64,000 bases of DNA from positions 62,001 through 126,000 of the forward strand of contig NZ_CP053697.2 of assembly GCF_013200955.2 (NCBI RefSeq), read 5' to 3'. Each line of letters opens with the position of its first letter. Within the stretch, counting starts at the first letter, position 1. This stretch comes from Pseudomonas campi (GTDB lineage: Bacteria > Pseudomonadota > Gammaproteobacteria > Pseudomonadales > Pseudomonadaceae). The translations under genes and the position numbers were made by a program. The notes below the pieces were generated by a model. That model was not told where the DNA came from and searched no databases. It worked only from the letters and a program-made list of their open reading frames with translations. Shown here in pieces: positions 1 to 8,471 of the stretch.

Positions 1-2
1 TC

Positions 3-1196
3 AATGCCGGCTTCAAACCCAACCTCTACTACGCCTGGCAGACCGTGCAAATGGCGCCGCAAACCGGCGCGGTGTGCGGCAACGGCTCGCCCTACAAGTT
101 CTTCGTTAACCGCGTACCCAATACCAGCAATACCATCATCTATCTGGAGGGTGGCGGCGCCTGCTGGGACTACGCCAGCTGCACCGGGCAGACCGGTATC
201 CGCGGGGCGCGCAATCCCGACGGCATCCCCGACGACTACATGAGCCTGCTCAACCCCGGCGCCAGCCTGGTCAGCCCGCTGGTCGTGCGCCTGCACCCCT
301 GGACGCGGACCAAGCCGCAGAACTGGAACATGATCTACGTGCCCTACTGCACCGGCGACATCTACTCCGGTGACAAGGTGGCGGTGTACGAAGACCCACA
401 GAACCAGAAGCCGCCGCTGGTCTGGCATCACAACGGCCTGCGTAACACCCGTGCGGTGGTGGCCTGGCTGAAGAACAACCTGCAGCGTCCCGCGCAGTTG
501 CTCACCACCGGCTGCAGCGCGGGTGGCGCTGGCAGCCTGACCAACTACGTGGGCATTCGCCAGGACATGGCGCCGACCCGCGGTTTCCTGCTCAACGACT
601 CCGGTCCGGTATTCAGCGCCCCGTTGGGTAGCGACAGCGCGCAGTACCCCTCGCGCCTGCTGCAGGATCATATTCGCGTGGCCTGGGGTTTGAACGACGG
701 CCCTGTGCCCTATCTGCAGAGCCGCCTGCCGGGGCTCAATGCCAGCGACCTGGGCAGCCTGTATCCGGCGTTGGCGAGCAACCTGCCGGGCGACCGCATG
801 GGCCACACCCACTTCTGGAAGGACCTCAACTACTCGTCCTATTCCTATGAGCGCTTCTACCCGGACATCATCAATGCGCCGGACGCTGCCACCAAGGAAG
901 CGCTGATCCATGCCAAGTGGGATGTGGACACCGGCCGCCTGCGCGACCAGCTGGCCAACCTGGACAACTTCGGCGGCTACTTCCCGCAGTTCCGCGCGGT
1001 CAACGAGAGCCACTGCACCAGCATCATCGAGTTCGCCAACTCGGACATTCAGGAGCAGAACCTGGAGCTCGACCACTTCGTCAACAACCTGCTCGATGGC
1101 AGCGGCGCGGTGCTCTCGGCCTCGGAGAGCAGCGACGCCGCCGACCGGGCCAAGCCGTTTAATCTGCTGTACTACATCCTCGACCAGCTGCTCTGA
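3..1196 (+). CDS. Pectinacetylesterase-family hydrolase, 5'-truncated by window start
   Basis: The reading frame is open from the first bases of the window, so the true start lies upstream; about 398 residues are visible. The product resembles the pectinacetylesterase/Notum family of serine carboxyl-ester hydrolases. It shows an oxyanion-type motif LEGGGACWDYASCTG near visible residue 50 and the nucleophile motif TTGCSAGGAGS near residue 175, where the Ser of GCSAGG is the family nucleophile. A late SHC motif (visible residues about 337-339) is a plausible catalytic His site. Bacterial members are usually secreted, but the signal region is outside the window, so export and substrate are unknown. 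The TGA stop shares its last base with a repeat element. Family assignment is fairly safe; pectin as substrate is not. Confidence 0.75.
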   Translation, partial: NAGFKPNLYYAWQTVQMAPQTGAVCGNGSPYKFFVNRVPNTSNTIIYLEGGGACWDYASCTGQTGIRGARNPDGIPDDYMSLLNPGASLVSPLVVRLHPWTRTKPQNWNMIYVPYCTGDIYSGDKVAVYEDPQNQKPPLVWHHNGLRNTRAVVAWLKNNLQRPAQLLTTGCSAGGAGSLTNYVGIRQDMAPTRGFLLNDSGPVFSAPLGSDSAQYPSRLLQDHIRVAWGLNDGPVPYLQSRLPGLNASDLGSLYPALASNLPGDRMGHTHFWKDLNYSSYSYERFYPDIINAPDAATKEALIHAKWDVDTGRLRDQLANLDNFGGYFPQFRAVNESHCTSIIEFANSDIQEQNLELDHFVNNLLDGSGAVLSASESSDAADRAKPFNLLYYILDQLL

Positions 1197-1300
1197 GAGC
1201 CGGCCCACGATCTGCTGCGCGTCGGCCAAAGGGCGTTGGAGGCGACCTCGGCCGTCTCCGCCACCCTCTGTCTCTAGCTCGCGAGATCGTGAGCAGGCTC
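1197..1300. repeat. Shortened copy of the TNA-flanked MITE-like element
   Basis: Ends GAGCCGGCCCACGATCT and AGATCGTGAGCAGGCTC match the inverted termini of the 140-bp elements at 60153 and 38917, and its outer parts read in the same orientation as those copies. It is internally shortened to 104 bp. The left flank is TGA, the stop codon of the upstream gene; the right flank is TAG, so the target duplication is not exact. Confidence 0.65.
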
Positions 1301-1306
1301 TAGGCT

Positions 1307-1957
1307 CTACTGATACGCCTGCTCCCGCGCCTCCTGCAGGCGCTGGCGCAGGTACTGGTCGCGACTCAGACCGTCGGGAATACTGTCCAGCGCGAGCACC
1401 TCGTCGACGATGCGCTTCTCCTCGGACTTGTACTGACTGAAGCGGGCATCGGGCACTTTGGCCCGTGCCTCACGCGCCTGGCTTAGCATCTGGTAGCGCG
1501 CCAGCAGTTGTTCGGCGTGGGCCTTCTGCGTTTCCTCGTCGCCGCCTTGCACCTGGGCCAGCCCCAACTGCAGCAGCAGGGCTTCGCTCAGCGCCAGCTC
1601 GGCGGCCGCTTCACGCTGGTCGATTTGCCTGGCCAGCGCCTCGGCCTGGCGTCGCCGCTGCTCGGCGCTGAGCGCCGCGGCCTCCTGCATGAAACGGCGG
1701 TAGTCGGCCATGAACTGCAGGCGCGCCTGGTAGGTCTGCACGGCGGGGGTGTTCAGCAGCGCTTGTGCCGCGCGCGGGTCGACGGCCGCGCCGCTGGCCT
1801 CGCCCGGCGCTGGCACTGTTGCCGGCGCACCCGCCGGCGATGCCGCGCTGACGGCTGCCGTATTGCGGTCGGTGCTGGCAAAACCGAGCCACACAGCGCC
1901 AGTGACGATGAGGATTGCCAGACCGGCCAGTGTCAGCCGGGAAGTGATGTTGGCCAT
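1307..1957 (-). CDS. Lipase-chaperone-like (PlcR-like) membrane-anchored helical protein
   Basis: A 216-residue protein with one N-terminal membrane segment (about residues 7-27), an Ala/Pro-rich linker to about residue 50, and a helical domain rich in Ala, Gln, Arg and Glu. This layout and the ending, with IVDEVLALDSIPDG followed by a YLRQRLQEAR helix, resemble lipase foldases and the phospholipase C accessory protein PlcR, which hold exported lipases in the periplasm for folding. It is shorter than typical LifO (about 340 residues), and I do not see the RxxFDY motif of foldases. The start at 1957 puts the membrane segment at the N-terminus; an in-frame start at 1999 would add 14 unlikely residues. 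No partner lipase is adjacent. The function is a tentative family-level call. Confidence 0.5.
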   Translation of the reverse strand: MANITSRLTLAGLAILIVTGAVWLGFASTDRNTAAVSAASPAGAPATVPAPGEASGAAVDPRAAQALLNTPAVQTYQARLQFMADYRRFMQEAAALSAEQRRRQAEALARQIDQREAAAELALSEALLLQLGLAQVQGGDEETQKAHAEQLLARYQMLSQAREARAKVPDARFSQYKSEEKRIVDEVLALDSIPDGLSRDQYLRQRLQEAREQAYQ

Positions 1958-2065
1958 GGCCGCGAGCCCCTGAGTGCAACGCTTGCCAGTTAAGCCCATG
2001 CACCCGGCAGATGCCAGATGGCACTCGACGGGCGCGCAACCCGCCCTCTAGCTTGTGCTATCGCC

Positions 2066-2473
2066 TCAGCTTTCCAGCCAGACGTCGCGCACCCAGTGCC
2101 ACACCGAGTCCCAGCTTTCGTCGGTCAGTTCGCCTTCGTCGCCGTCCCACAGCCAGACGGTGCCTTCCACGTCCACCGCGTAGTAGTCGCGGCCGTCCTG
2201 GCACAGCGGCACCAAGTCACGCGGCAGGCCGAGGTCCCAGGCCACCGAGGCGACTTCGGGCAGGTAGGTGTGCGACTGCGGGTCGGAGGCGGTCACCGGC
2301 TCCAGGCGGCCGTAGACCACGTCGCTGACCTTGAGCAGGTATTCGCGCAGCTCGAAGGGCAGGTGGATCAGAATCTGTTCCTGGATTTCCACCAGGACTT
2401 CCTCTTCCGGCAGCTCCAGCGGGACCGGAACCGGCTCGTTGAGTTCACGCAGCTGTTCGATGACTTCTTCCAC
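2066..2473 (-). CDS. SMI1/KNR4 (SUKH)-like small acidic protein
   Basis: A 135-residue, strongly acidic cytosolic protein without signal or membrane segment. The N-terminal half is a helix plus Pro/Glu-rich stretch; the C-terminal half contains DYYAVDVEGTVWLWDGDEGE and ends in WDSVWHWVRDVWLES, a pattern typical of SUKH domains, where a Tyr/Trp-rich sheet is followed by a terminal helix. SUKH proteins include toxin-immunity proteins, but many are single housekeeping-type genes, and no toxin gene is next to this one. It stands alone between a lipase-chaperone-like gene and repeats. Family call moderate; function unknown. Confidence 0.6.
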   Translation of the reverse strand: MEEVIEQLRELNEPVPVPLELPEEEVLVEIQEQILIHLPFELREYLLKVSDVVYGRLEPVTASDPQSHTYLPEVASVAWDLGLPRDLVPLCQDGRDYYAVDVEGTVWLWDGDEGELTDESWDSVWHWVRDVWLES

Positions 2474-2556
2474 GGGGCTTCTCCAGGCAGTGCGGCGGTC
2501 GGCTAGAGGGTAGCCGACCGGACGCGCGTTTTACCCTGTTGCAGCGCTGAGCGGAA

Positions 2557-2612
2557 GTAGCCCGGATGCAATCCGGGGATGGCGGGGGCTTCCCGGATTG
2601 CATCCGGGCTAC
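2557..2612. repeat. REP-type inverted pair
   Basis: gtagcccggatgcaatccgg is followed after a short spacer by its reverse complement ending ccgggctac. The same pair recurs at 49689-49750, and a half copy lies at 51560-51580. This is the common Pseudomonas intergenic REP doublet. Confidence 0.85.
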
Positions 2613-2641
2613 GCAGGTCGGAGCGTGCAGGGTTGCCACCC

Positions 2642-2700
2642 TCTCCCCCGGCCCCTCTCCCATAAATGGGAGAGGGGAGGAAGCGGCATCTACCCGGGGG
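2642..2700. repeat. Palindromic repeat with core ctctccc-ataaat-gggagag
   Basis: cctctcccataaatgggaga lies at 2655-2674 and continues with ggggagg, flanked by tctcccccgg and ggggagagg-like tails. Related copies lie at 29718-29763 (inside vgrG), 30932-30956 and 44871-44891, and, with altered loops, inside the larger repeats at 6691 and 60900. Confidence 0.8.
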
Positions 2701-2715
2701 AGGGTGTCGGGCGGT

Positions 2716-4707
2716 TTACATCAGCCGTTTGCCATCTTCGCGGCTGATCACCACGGTGGCGGAGCGTGGGCGGCGGCCGGGGCCGTCGGGCCAGGTGCTG
2801 AGCAGGTTGTCCGCCGTCGAGCCTTCGCCGGGGTGCTGGATGTTGACGAACAGGGTGCGGAAGTCCGGCGTGGCGCTGATGCCGGTGACTTCGGCGCCGA
2901 TCGGGCCGACCAGGAAGCGTTTGATCTCGCCCGTGCGCGGGTCGGCCACCAGCATCTGGTTGTTGCCGAACGGGCCGCTGGCCAGTTGGCTGCCGCTCAT
3001 GTCGGTCTGGATCCACAGGCGGCCGTCCGGGTCGAACCACAGGCCGTCCGGGCTGGCCAGGATGTTGCGCTCATCCAGTGCCGCGCCACTCGGGCCCTGG
3101 CTGTCGCCCTGCGGGCCGGCGAGCAGGAAGATGTCCCAGTTGAAGCCCTTGCCGGCGTGGTCGCGGCGGTTTTCGCGCCAGCGAATGATGTGCCCGTAGG
3201 GGTTGGCCGCGCGCGGGTTGGCGGGGTCGGCGCTGGTGCGCGAGCTGTTGTTGGTGAGGGTGAAGTACACCTCGCCGTTGTCCGGATTGACCGCGCCCCA
3301 TTCCGGACGGTCCATCTTGGTGGCGCCGACGATATCGGCGGCCAGGCGGGTATTGATCAGCACTTCGCCCTGGTCGGCGAAGCTCACCCCGGCGGCCGTG
3401 CAGGCGGCCTGGAAGGCCGCATCATTGAGGTCCAGGGCCAGCCAGTTGCCGCTGCCGTCGGCATTGAAGCGCGCCACGTACAGAGTGCCTTCGTCGAGCA
3501 GGCGACCCGGCTTGCGCAGCCAGGGCAGGTATTTGCCGCGGCTGACGTATTTGTAGATGTATTCGTTCTGCGAGTCGTCGCCGGAGTAGCACACCAGCGG
3601 CTTGCCGGCCTGCACCGGGGCGAAGATCAGGCCTTCGTGGGCGAAGCGGCCGAGGGCGCTGTGCTTGACCGGCTGCGAGTCGGGGTCGAAGGGGTCGATC
3701 TCGACGATCCAGCCGAAGTGGTTGGGTTCGTTGCGGTAGTCGCCTTCGGCGCTGGCAGCCTTGCGGGTGGCGTCGAAGCGCTGGAATTCGTCGCCGGGCA
3801 GGGTGTCCCAACCGAAGCGGCTGGTGGTGCGCAGGCCGTAGCGCTTCAGTTCGCGCGGCAGGTCGGCATCGCGGGTGGCGAAGTAGCCGGCCCAGTTCTC
3901 TTCGCAGGTCAGGTAGGTGCCCCAGGGCGTGTAGCCGTTGGCGCAGTTGTTCTGCGTGCCGCGGCTGGCGGTGCCGTCCGGGCTGTGCAGGGTCTTGAGC
4001 AGGGCGTGGCCGCGCGCCGGGCCGGCCATCTGCATCGGCGTGGCGGCCGTGATGCGGCGGTTGAGGTAGCCGGGCACCACTTGCCATTCACCACCCTGGC
4101 CACGGCGCACTTCGATGATGGTGACGCCGTGGGCGTTGATCTCCTTGCGCACTTCCTCGGCGCTGGTGCGCAGGCCATTGACCGTGGTCGGGCCGTTGGG
4201 ATGCAGCAGCGGGGCGTCGACGTATTCGTTGTTGAACACCAGCAGGCCGTGGTTGGAGCGTTTGCCGGCACCGCGCTGGGCGTCGGCCGGGAAGAAGTGC
4301 ATGCCGTCGTGGTGCATGCCGACCTGTTCAGCCTGATCTTGGGCGCTGTTGCTGGCGTCTTCGAGGAAGGCCGGGAAGCGCCCGCTGATCGGCGTGCCCC
4401 AGGGCACGAACACGCTGGCGCGATAGCCGGCGGGTACGGTGATGGCGTCGGCGCGGCCGATAGCGACGGCGTCGAAGGGCAGGCGGTTGCGCTTCTTCAA
4501 TGCCACGCTTTTGCCCGCCTGTTCGGCCGCTTCCACCGCTTGCGGCAGCACGCCGAGAAAGCCCAGGGCGCCGACCGCGCTGGCACCGGCGATGATCTGC
4601 CGCCGCCGCTGGTCGATCAGCTCGTTCAGGTGCGGGTTGTGGGAGTGGTTGCTGGGGAGCTCATCGCCATTGCCAAACAGCACGTTGTTCTGATCATCAC
4701 GGTTCAC
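2716..4707 (-). CDS. phoX: PhoX-family alkaline phosphatase (DUF839), Tat-exported
   Basis: A 663-residue protein. A twin-arginine region (QRRRQIIAGASAVGALGF, about residues 33-50) predicts folded export through Tat, with the mature protein in the periplasm or outside. The body matches DUF839/PhoX: an SNHGLLVFNNEYVD segment, NNCANGYTPWGTYLTCEENW, and C-terminal DGLWFDPDGRLWIQTDMSG blocks. PhoX enzymes are metal-dependent phosphatases releasing phosphate from organic esters under phosphate starvation. Length fits the family. It is monocistronic, preceded by about 200 bp holding the terminator of the neighbouring gene. A weak pair of 7-mers resembling a Pho box lies around 4762-4779, but I would not rely on it. 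Confidence 0.88.
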   Translation of the reverse strand: MNRDDQNNVLFGNGDELPSNHSHNPHLNELIDQRRRQIIAGASAVGALGFLGVLPQAVEAAEQAGKSVALKKRNRLPFDAVAIGRADAITVPAGYRASVFVPWGTPISGRFPAFLEDASNSAQDQAEQVGMHHDGMHFFPADAQRGAGKRSNHGLLVFNNEYVDAPLLHPNGPTTVNGLRTSAEEVRKEINAHGVTIIEVRRGQGGEWQVVPGYLNRRITAATPMQMAGPARGHALLKTLHSPDGTASRGTQNNCANGYTPWGTYLTCEENWAGYFATRDADLPRELKRYGLRTTSRFGWDTLPGDEFQRFDATRKAASAEGDYRNEPNHFGWIVEIDPFDPDSQPVKHSALGRFAHEGLIFAPVQAGKPLVCYSGDDSQNEYIYKYVSRGKYLPWLRKPGRLLDEGTLYVARFNADGSGNWLALDLNDAAFQAACTAAGVSFADQGEVLINTRLAADIVGATKMDRPEWGAVNPDNGEVYFTLTNNSSRTSADPANPRAANPYGHIIRWRENRRDHAGKGFNWDIFLLAGPQGDSQGPSGAALDERNILASPDGLWFDPDGRLWIQTDMSGSQLASGPFGNNQMLVADPRTGEIKRFLVGPIGAEVTGISATPDFRTLFVNIQHPGEGSTADNLLSTWPDGPGRRPRSATVVISREDGKRLM

Positions 4708-4871
4708 GGTGCGTTTCCTTCTGCAGAGGGTTCGACGGAACCATGACGCTATCGAGGGAAGGCGACGGGAGCGTGACGCTTGTATGGCGAGTTGGTGGCG
4801 TGTGCGCGGGTTAACCTTTTGCCGGAGGGCTCGGGCGGCACCCTACGGGCTCGATGCTGGTGCGCGGGCAT

Positions 4872-4898
4872 AAAAAAACCCGGGCCTGGCCCGGGTTT
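4872..4898 (-). terminator. Rho-independent terminator of the Tim44-like gene
   Basis: The stem AAACCCGGGCC/GGCCCGGGTTT is followed on the minus strand by a run of seven T. It lies 17 bp past the stop codon of the Tim44-domain gene. Confidence 0.9.
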
Positions 4899-4914
4899 CT
4901 CATAGTGCTGTGGA

Positions 4915-5754
4915 TCAGCCGTTCTGGCGGATACCGGCGACCAGCCAGGGCTGGTTTTCGCCGTTGGCCCGCTCCATGCGCCAGCTTTCGCTGAACGCTT
5001 CGCCCTGGTCGAAGCGCGAGGTCTTGGCCGTGCCACGGAAGGTCAGGGTGGCGACGGTCTTGTCGGCCAGTTCGTCGATACCGTCGAGCTGGGCGTCGAG
5101 GTCGTCGATGTAGGTGGACTGGAAGCCATCACCCAGGCTGGCGCGCTCTTCCGTGAGGAAGCTGAGCATCTGCGGGGTGACGAATTCGCCGATCTTGTCC
5201 ATCTCGCCGGCGTCCCAGTGTTGCTGCAGGGACAGGAAGTGCTCACGGCCGGCGGCGATGAAGCGCTGCTCGTCGAACCAGGCCGGCGCATTGATCACCG
5301 GGCGGGCTGCTGCGCTGCCACCGAACACCGGCGCCTGCTGCGGCATCTGCCGCTGCATGCCACCAGCCATGGCCGGCTGCGCCTGGGCCCGACGGCGCGA
5401 GGCGATCAGGCGGAAGATGACGAAGGCGACCAGGCCGAGCAGGAGGATGTCGAGGAACTGGATGCCTTCGAAGCCGTCGCCCATGAACATCGAGGCGAGC
5501 AGGCCACCGGCGGCGATCCCGGCCAGCGGGCCGAGCCAGCGCGAAGCACCGCTGGCGGCGGGTGCGGCACGCCCGGCAGTGGCGGCAGCGCCGGTGGCGC
5601 CCGCAGGTGCGGCGGCTGGCGCATCGGCCTGGCGGGTCTGGTGGGTCGGCGCGGAGCCGAAGGACTTGCCGCTACCCATGCGCTTGGCACTGGCGTCGAG
5701 GCTGAGAGTCAGGCCCAGGCACAGAGCCAGGGCGATGCTGAGAAAGCGCTGCAT
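4915..5754 (-). CDS. Tim44-like domain protein with N-terminal export signal
   Basis: A 279-residue protein beginning with a cleavable signal (MQRFLSIALALCLGLTLSLDA). A low-complexity Ala/Gly region follows (about 30-75), then a Gly-rich hydrophobic segment (GGLLASMFMGDGFEG and the following ILLLGLVAFVIF, about 80-110) and a C-terminal Tim44/MlaC-like alpha-beta domain (about 155-279). Proteobacterial members of COG4395 are membrane-associated; the role is not established. The start at 5754 was chosen because it gives the signal peptide; the frame extends upstream without a good start. A strong terminator follows the gene. Confidence 0.78.
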   Translation of the reverse strand: MQRFLSIALALCLGLTLSLDASAKRMGSGKSFGSAPTHQTRQADAPAAAPAGATGAAATAGRAAPAASGASRWLGPLAGIAAGGLLASMFMGDGFEGIQFLDILLLGLVAFVIFRLIASRRRAQAQPAMAGGMQRQMPQQAPVFGGSAAARPVINAPAWFDEQRFIAAGREHFLSLQQHWDAGEMDKIGEFVTPQMLSFLTEERASLGDGFQSTYIDDLDAQLDGIDELADKTVATLTFRGTAKTSRFDQGEAFSESWRMERANGENQPWLVAGIRQNG

Positions 5755-5900
5755 GAAGGTATCCCGGTTAATGAGGTGGTACGCGCGCCATCCTGCCCAG
5801 TCCGGCGGGCAAAGGCCAGCCCAGTGTGTTTCCGGATTTATGTACAACTGTGTCTGTTCGCGCCGCCGGCCGTGCGGTACATCTGTGCTTTGCGCGTATA

Positions 5901-6040
5901 GAACCTGTTTACGATCTTCTGAATTAGAGCCAGACAAGGCAAAAACGACCGAGGAAGCGCAGTTTACGAGCTGTAAATGAGCATTCCGAGGCCGTTTTTA
6001 ACGCGGCATGGCCGCGAGTCAGGAGATCGTAAACAGGTTC
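5901..6040. repeat. MITE-like element, copy A (140 bp)
   Basis: Termini GAACCTGTTTACGATCT and AGATCGTAAACAGGTTC are perfect inverted repeats. The interior includes gcaaaaacgaccgaggaagc and a second internal inverted pair, aaacgaccga/ggccgttttt. Flanking triplets are ATA and TTA. It fills most of the 304-bp gap between the Tim44-like and PaiB-like genes, ends just before the SD of the latter, and is oriented like the copy at 7608. Confidence 0.85.
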
Positions 6041-6058
6041 TTAGAACGAGGTGTCTGC

Positions 6059-6691
6059 ATGTATATCCCCAAAGCGTTTGCCGTCAGCGAGCTGGCCGAA
6101 TTGCACGGTTTGATCGAGCACAGTGGCGTGGCCACGCTGGTCTGCCAGGGCGAGCAGGGCCTGCAGGCCAGCCATCTGCCGCTGCTGCTGGTGCCCGGCG
6201 AAGGCGAGTTCGGCACCCTGTACGGTCACTTTGCCCGGGCCAACCCGCAATGGCGTGCCCTGGCTGACGGGGCCGAGGTGCTGGTGGTGTTCCAAGGCGC
6301 CGAGGCCTATGTCAGCCCGAGCTTCTACCCGGCCAAGGCCGAGCACGGCAAGGTGGTGCCGACCTGGAACTACCAGGCGGTGCATGCCCATGGCCGCGCC
6401 GCGGTGTTCGACGAGCGCGAGCGCTTGCTGGCGCTGGTCAGCGCGCTGAGCGACAAGCACGAGCAGCGCCGCGCACGGCCGTGGGCGGTGAGCGATGCGC
6501 CGGCCGACTATATCGACAGCATGCTGCGCGCCATCGTCGGCTTCGCCCTGCCGATCAGCCGCATCGAGGGCAGCTTCAAGCTCAGCCAGAACAAGAGCGC
6601 CGCCGACTTCGCCGGGGTGCGCGACGGCTTGGCCGCGTCGGCGCACGAGGGCGAGCGACAGCTGGCGGCGCGTATGGCGCAGCTGCCTTAG
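6059..6691 (+). CDS. PaiB-family FMN-binding protein
   Basis: A 210-residue protein matching the PaiB/FMN-binding split-barrel family (Bacillus PaiB was described as a negative regulator of sporulation and protease genes). It starts MYIPKAFAVSE, as is usual for the family, with SHLPLLL, YGHFARANPQW, AYVSPSFYP and VPTWNYQAVHAHG blocks, and ends with the GFALPISRIEGSFKLSQNKS motif. Start 6059 was chosen because acgaggtg lies upstream as SD and the family begins here; the frame extends back into the repeat element. It is convergent with a TetR gene, and the gap is filled by a 215-bp repeat. Ligand and regulatory role are untested. Confidence 0.85.
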   Translation: MYIPKAFAVSELAELHGLIEHSGVATLVCQGEQGLQASHLPLLLVPGEGEFGTLYGHFARANPQWRALADGAEVLVVFQGAEAYVSPSFYPAKAEHGKVVPTWNYQAVHAHGRAAVFDERERLLALVSALSDKHEQRRARPWAVSDAPADYIDSMLRAIVGFALPISRIEGSFKLSQNKSAADFAGVRDGLAASAHEGERQLAARMAQLP

Positions 6692-6905
6692 AGCTTGTCT
6701 CGGCTCTCGGAAGCGCCCCTCGCCCACTTGTGGGAATGGGGCTTTGGCTCACTCACCCTCTCCCCAGCCCTCGGCTTTGGCTTCCTGCGTCGCTCTACCT
6801 CCTGCGTCCATGCAGTCGTCTCCCGTGCACGGGAGAGGGAGCCAAAGCGGTCCGTGCCTGCTCTACACGCTGTGTGGCAATCTGCAAAAAATCCTGAACG
6901 GGTTC
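6691..6905. repeat. Larger MITE-like variant carrying the composite repeat
   Basis: The element runs from GAGCTTGTCTCGGCTCT to CCTGAACGGGTTC and exactly fills the space between the convergent PaiB-like and TetR genes, overlapping both stop codons by a base or so. Its interior holds ctctccccagccctcggctt, cttcctgcgtcgctctacct and gtcgtctcccgtgcacggga. The same interior recurs at 60900-61120 and 44756-44893. The termini are more diverged than in the 140-bp copies. Confidence 0.65.
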
Positions 6906-7487
6906 TCAGGGCTGTCGTAACAGCCAGCGCAAGGCCGGGCGGCGCAACTGGCGACGCAGCAGGGCGCGCACTTCGGCCTCGCCCTCCGCGGGGTGGCGCA
7001 GCCAGTGCACGAAGGTGCGCAGGTAGACGGCAGTCAGCAGGCTTTCTTCGGCGATACGAGAGAGGTGCAGGTTCTGCCGCAGCGCGGCCTCACGCCACCA
7101 CTGCACGGTGCGGCTGATGCGCAGCAGGCCGCCGAGCTGCAGGTGCAGATGCCCTGGCTCGAGCTTGTACAGCAGCATCTGCCCGGTCACCGCGCGGTGC
7201 GTGGCGAGGCTGGCCAGCCAGGCTATCAGCAGTTCCTCCAGGCGTTTTTCCGCGCTCAGACCGGGCAGGTCGGCAGCTTTGGCGCGAGTCAGCAGGGCCT
7301 GGTCGGCGCGATCGAACCAGGCTTCGACCAGGTCGTCCTTCTGTTGGTAGTGGCGGGCGATAGCGGCCAGGTCGCTGTCCAGCTCGGCGGCGACCTCATG
7401 CAGGTGCAGGCGCTCCCAGCCGCAGCGGTCGGCCAAGTGCAGGGCGCAGTCGAGAATCTTGTCGGCGGATGGATCGCTACGGGGCAT
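6906..7487 (-). CDS. TetR-family transcriptional regulator
   Basis: A 193-residue protein with an N-terminal helix-turn-helix (DKILDCALHLADRCGWERL, then LHEVAAELDSDLAAIARHYQ, about residues 9-45) followed by an all-helical ligand-binding domain. The recognition helix (IARHYQQKDDLVEAWFDRAD) follows the TetR pattern. Start 7487 is preceded by a strong SD (GGAGGTGA); the longer in-frame start at 7574 would add a proline-rich leader with no support. It is convergent with the PaiB-like gene and has no operon partner, so its target genes are unknown. Confidence 0.8.
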   Translation of the reverse strand: MPRSDPSADKILDCALHLADRCGWERLHLHEVAAELDSDLAAIARHYQQKDDLVEAWFDRADQALLTRAKAADLPGLSAEKRLEELLIAWLASLATHRAVTGQMLLYKLEPGHLHLQLGGLLRISRTVQWWREAALRQNLHLSRIAEESLLTAVYLRTFVHWLRHPAEGEAEVRALLRRQLRRPALRWLLRQP

Positions 7488-7607
7488 GGCTTCACCTCCG
7501 CTCAGCAGTATGGTGGCTGAGCAGGGGGAGAGCGGGGGAGGCGACGGGTGGGGCGCCACAGCGGGCGCTGCCACCCAGGCAGCTAGGGCCTGGGTGGGCT
7601 TTGCTTA

Positions 7608-7747
7608 GAGCCTGTTCACGATCTTTTGGACTAGGGCCAGACAAGGCAAAAACAGGCGAGGAAGCGGAGTTTACGAGCTGTAAATGAGCATTCCGAGCCT
7701 GTTTTTAACGCGGTATGGCCGACGGACAAGAGATCGTGGACAGGTTC
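7608..7747. repeat. MITE-like element, copy B (140 bp) with exact TTA duplication
   Basis: Termini GAGCCTGTTCACGATCT and AGATCGTGGACAGGTTC. The element is flanked by TTA on both sides (7605-7607 and 7748-7750). The right TTA is the TAA stop codon of the outer-membrane gene on the minus strand. Same orientation as copy A. Confidence 0.88.
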
Positions 7748-8422
7748 TTAGAAGTGGTAGGCGGCGCCCAGGCGCAGGCTCTGCTCGGTCAGGCGCTGCT
7801 TGTATTCTTCGCTCCACATGTCGACGTCGATGCCCTCTTGCGTACCGAAATCCGCGTAGCGGTATTCGAGGCGTGCAGAGAAGGCATCGTTCAGCAGGTA
7901 TTCGGCACCAGCACCGACGGTCCAGCCAGCCTGGCCATTGGTTTGGGATTCACTGCGGCCGAGGAACTGGTTGTCCTCCCACTCGCGCTCGACACTGGCA
8001 TAGGCATAGCCCGCCGTGGCGAACAGCAAGAGGTCCGGGGTGGGCAGGTAGCCGAGGCGGCCGCGCAGGGAACCGGAGGACTTGATCTCGCTGGTGTTGC
8101 GATAGTTGGTGTCGGTGACGCCATTGAACTCTTGATAGTCGGAGTCGGCGCCATCGATGCGGCCTTCGTAATCCGCTTCCACACCGACCAGCCAGTTGTG
8201 CTGCAGGGGCCAGTTGTAGCCGCCCAGCACGCCGATTTGCGCGCCCATGGGGTTGGTTTCCTGGGTCCAGCCGGTTTTCTGGTTATTGAACTGGCTGTAG
8301 CTGGTGCCTTCATCTTCGGCCCAGGCATAACCGCTATAGAGGCCTACGTAGCCGCCTTCGAAACCGGCAGCCAGGGTGGGTAACGGGGCCAGCAGGGTGG
8401 CCAGGAGCAGAGCGCGTTTCAT
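7748..8422 (-). CDS. Small outer-membrane beta-barrel protein (OmpA-like barrel/Omp25 type)
   Basis: A 224-residue protein with a signal peptide (MKRALLLATLLAPLPTLAAG), alternating amphipathic strands (GGYVGLYSGYAWAEDEG, WLVGVEADYEG, LRGRLGYLPTPDLLLFATAGYAY, ARLEYRYADFG) and a C-terminal Phe (LRLGAAYHF), the usual barrel assembly signal. This fits the eight-stranded outer-membrane barrel family often annotated porin family protein. Role unknown; such barrels can be structural, adhesive or immune-modulating. Its stop codon coincides with the target triplet of a repeat element. It lies downstream of uvrD on the same strand with a 49-bp gap, and could have its own promoter in the uvrD 3' end. 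Confidence 0.82.
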   Translation of the reverse strand: MKRALLLATLLAPLPTLAAGFEGGYVGLYSGYAWAEDEGTSYSQFNNQKTGWTQETNPMGAQIGVLGGYNWPLQHNWLVGVEADYEGRIDGADSDYQEFNGVTDTNYRNTSEIKSSGSLRGRLGYLPTPDLLLFATAGYAYASVEREWEDNQFLGRSESQTNGQAGWTVGAGAEYLLNDAFSARLEYRYADFGTQEGIDVDMWSEEYKQRLTEQSLRLGAAYHF

Positions 8423-8471
8423 CGATGTAATCCTTGTTCTTATAGGTGTGTGGATGTGTTTGAGCCTGGGT

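Noticed and set aside
4762..4779. Possible Pho box upstream of phoX
   Set aside because: Two 7-mers with 11-bp period match poorly to CTGTCAT; too weak to list as a site.
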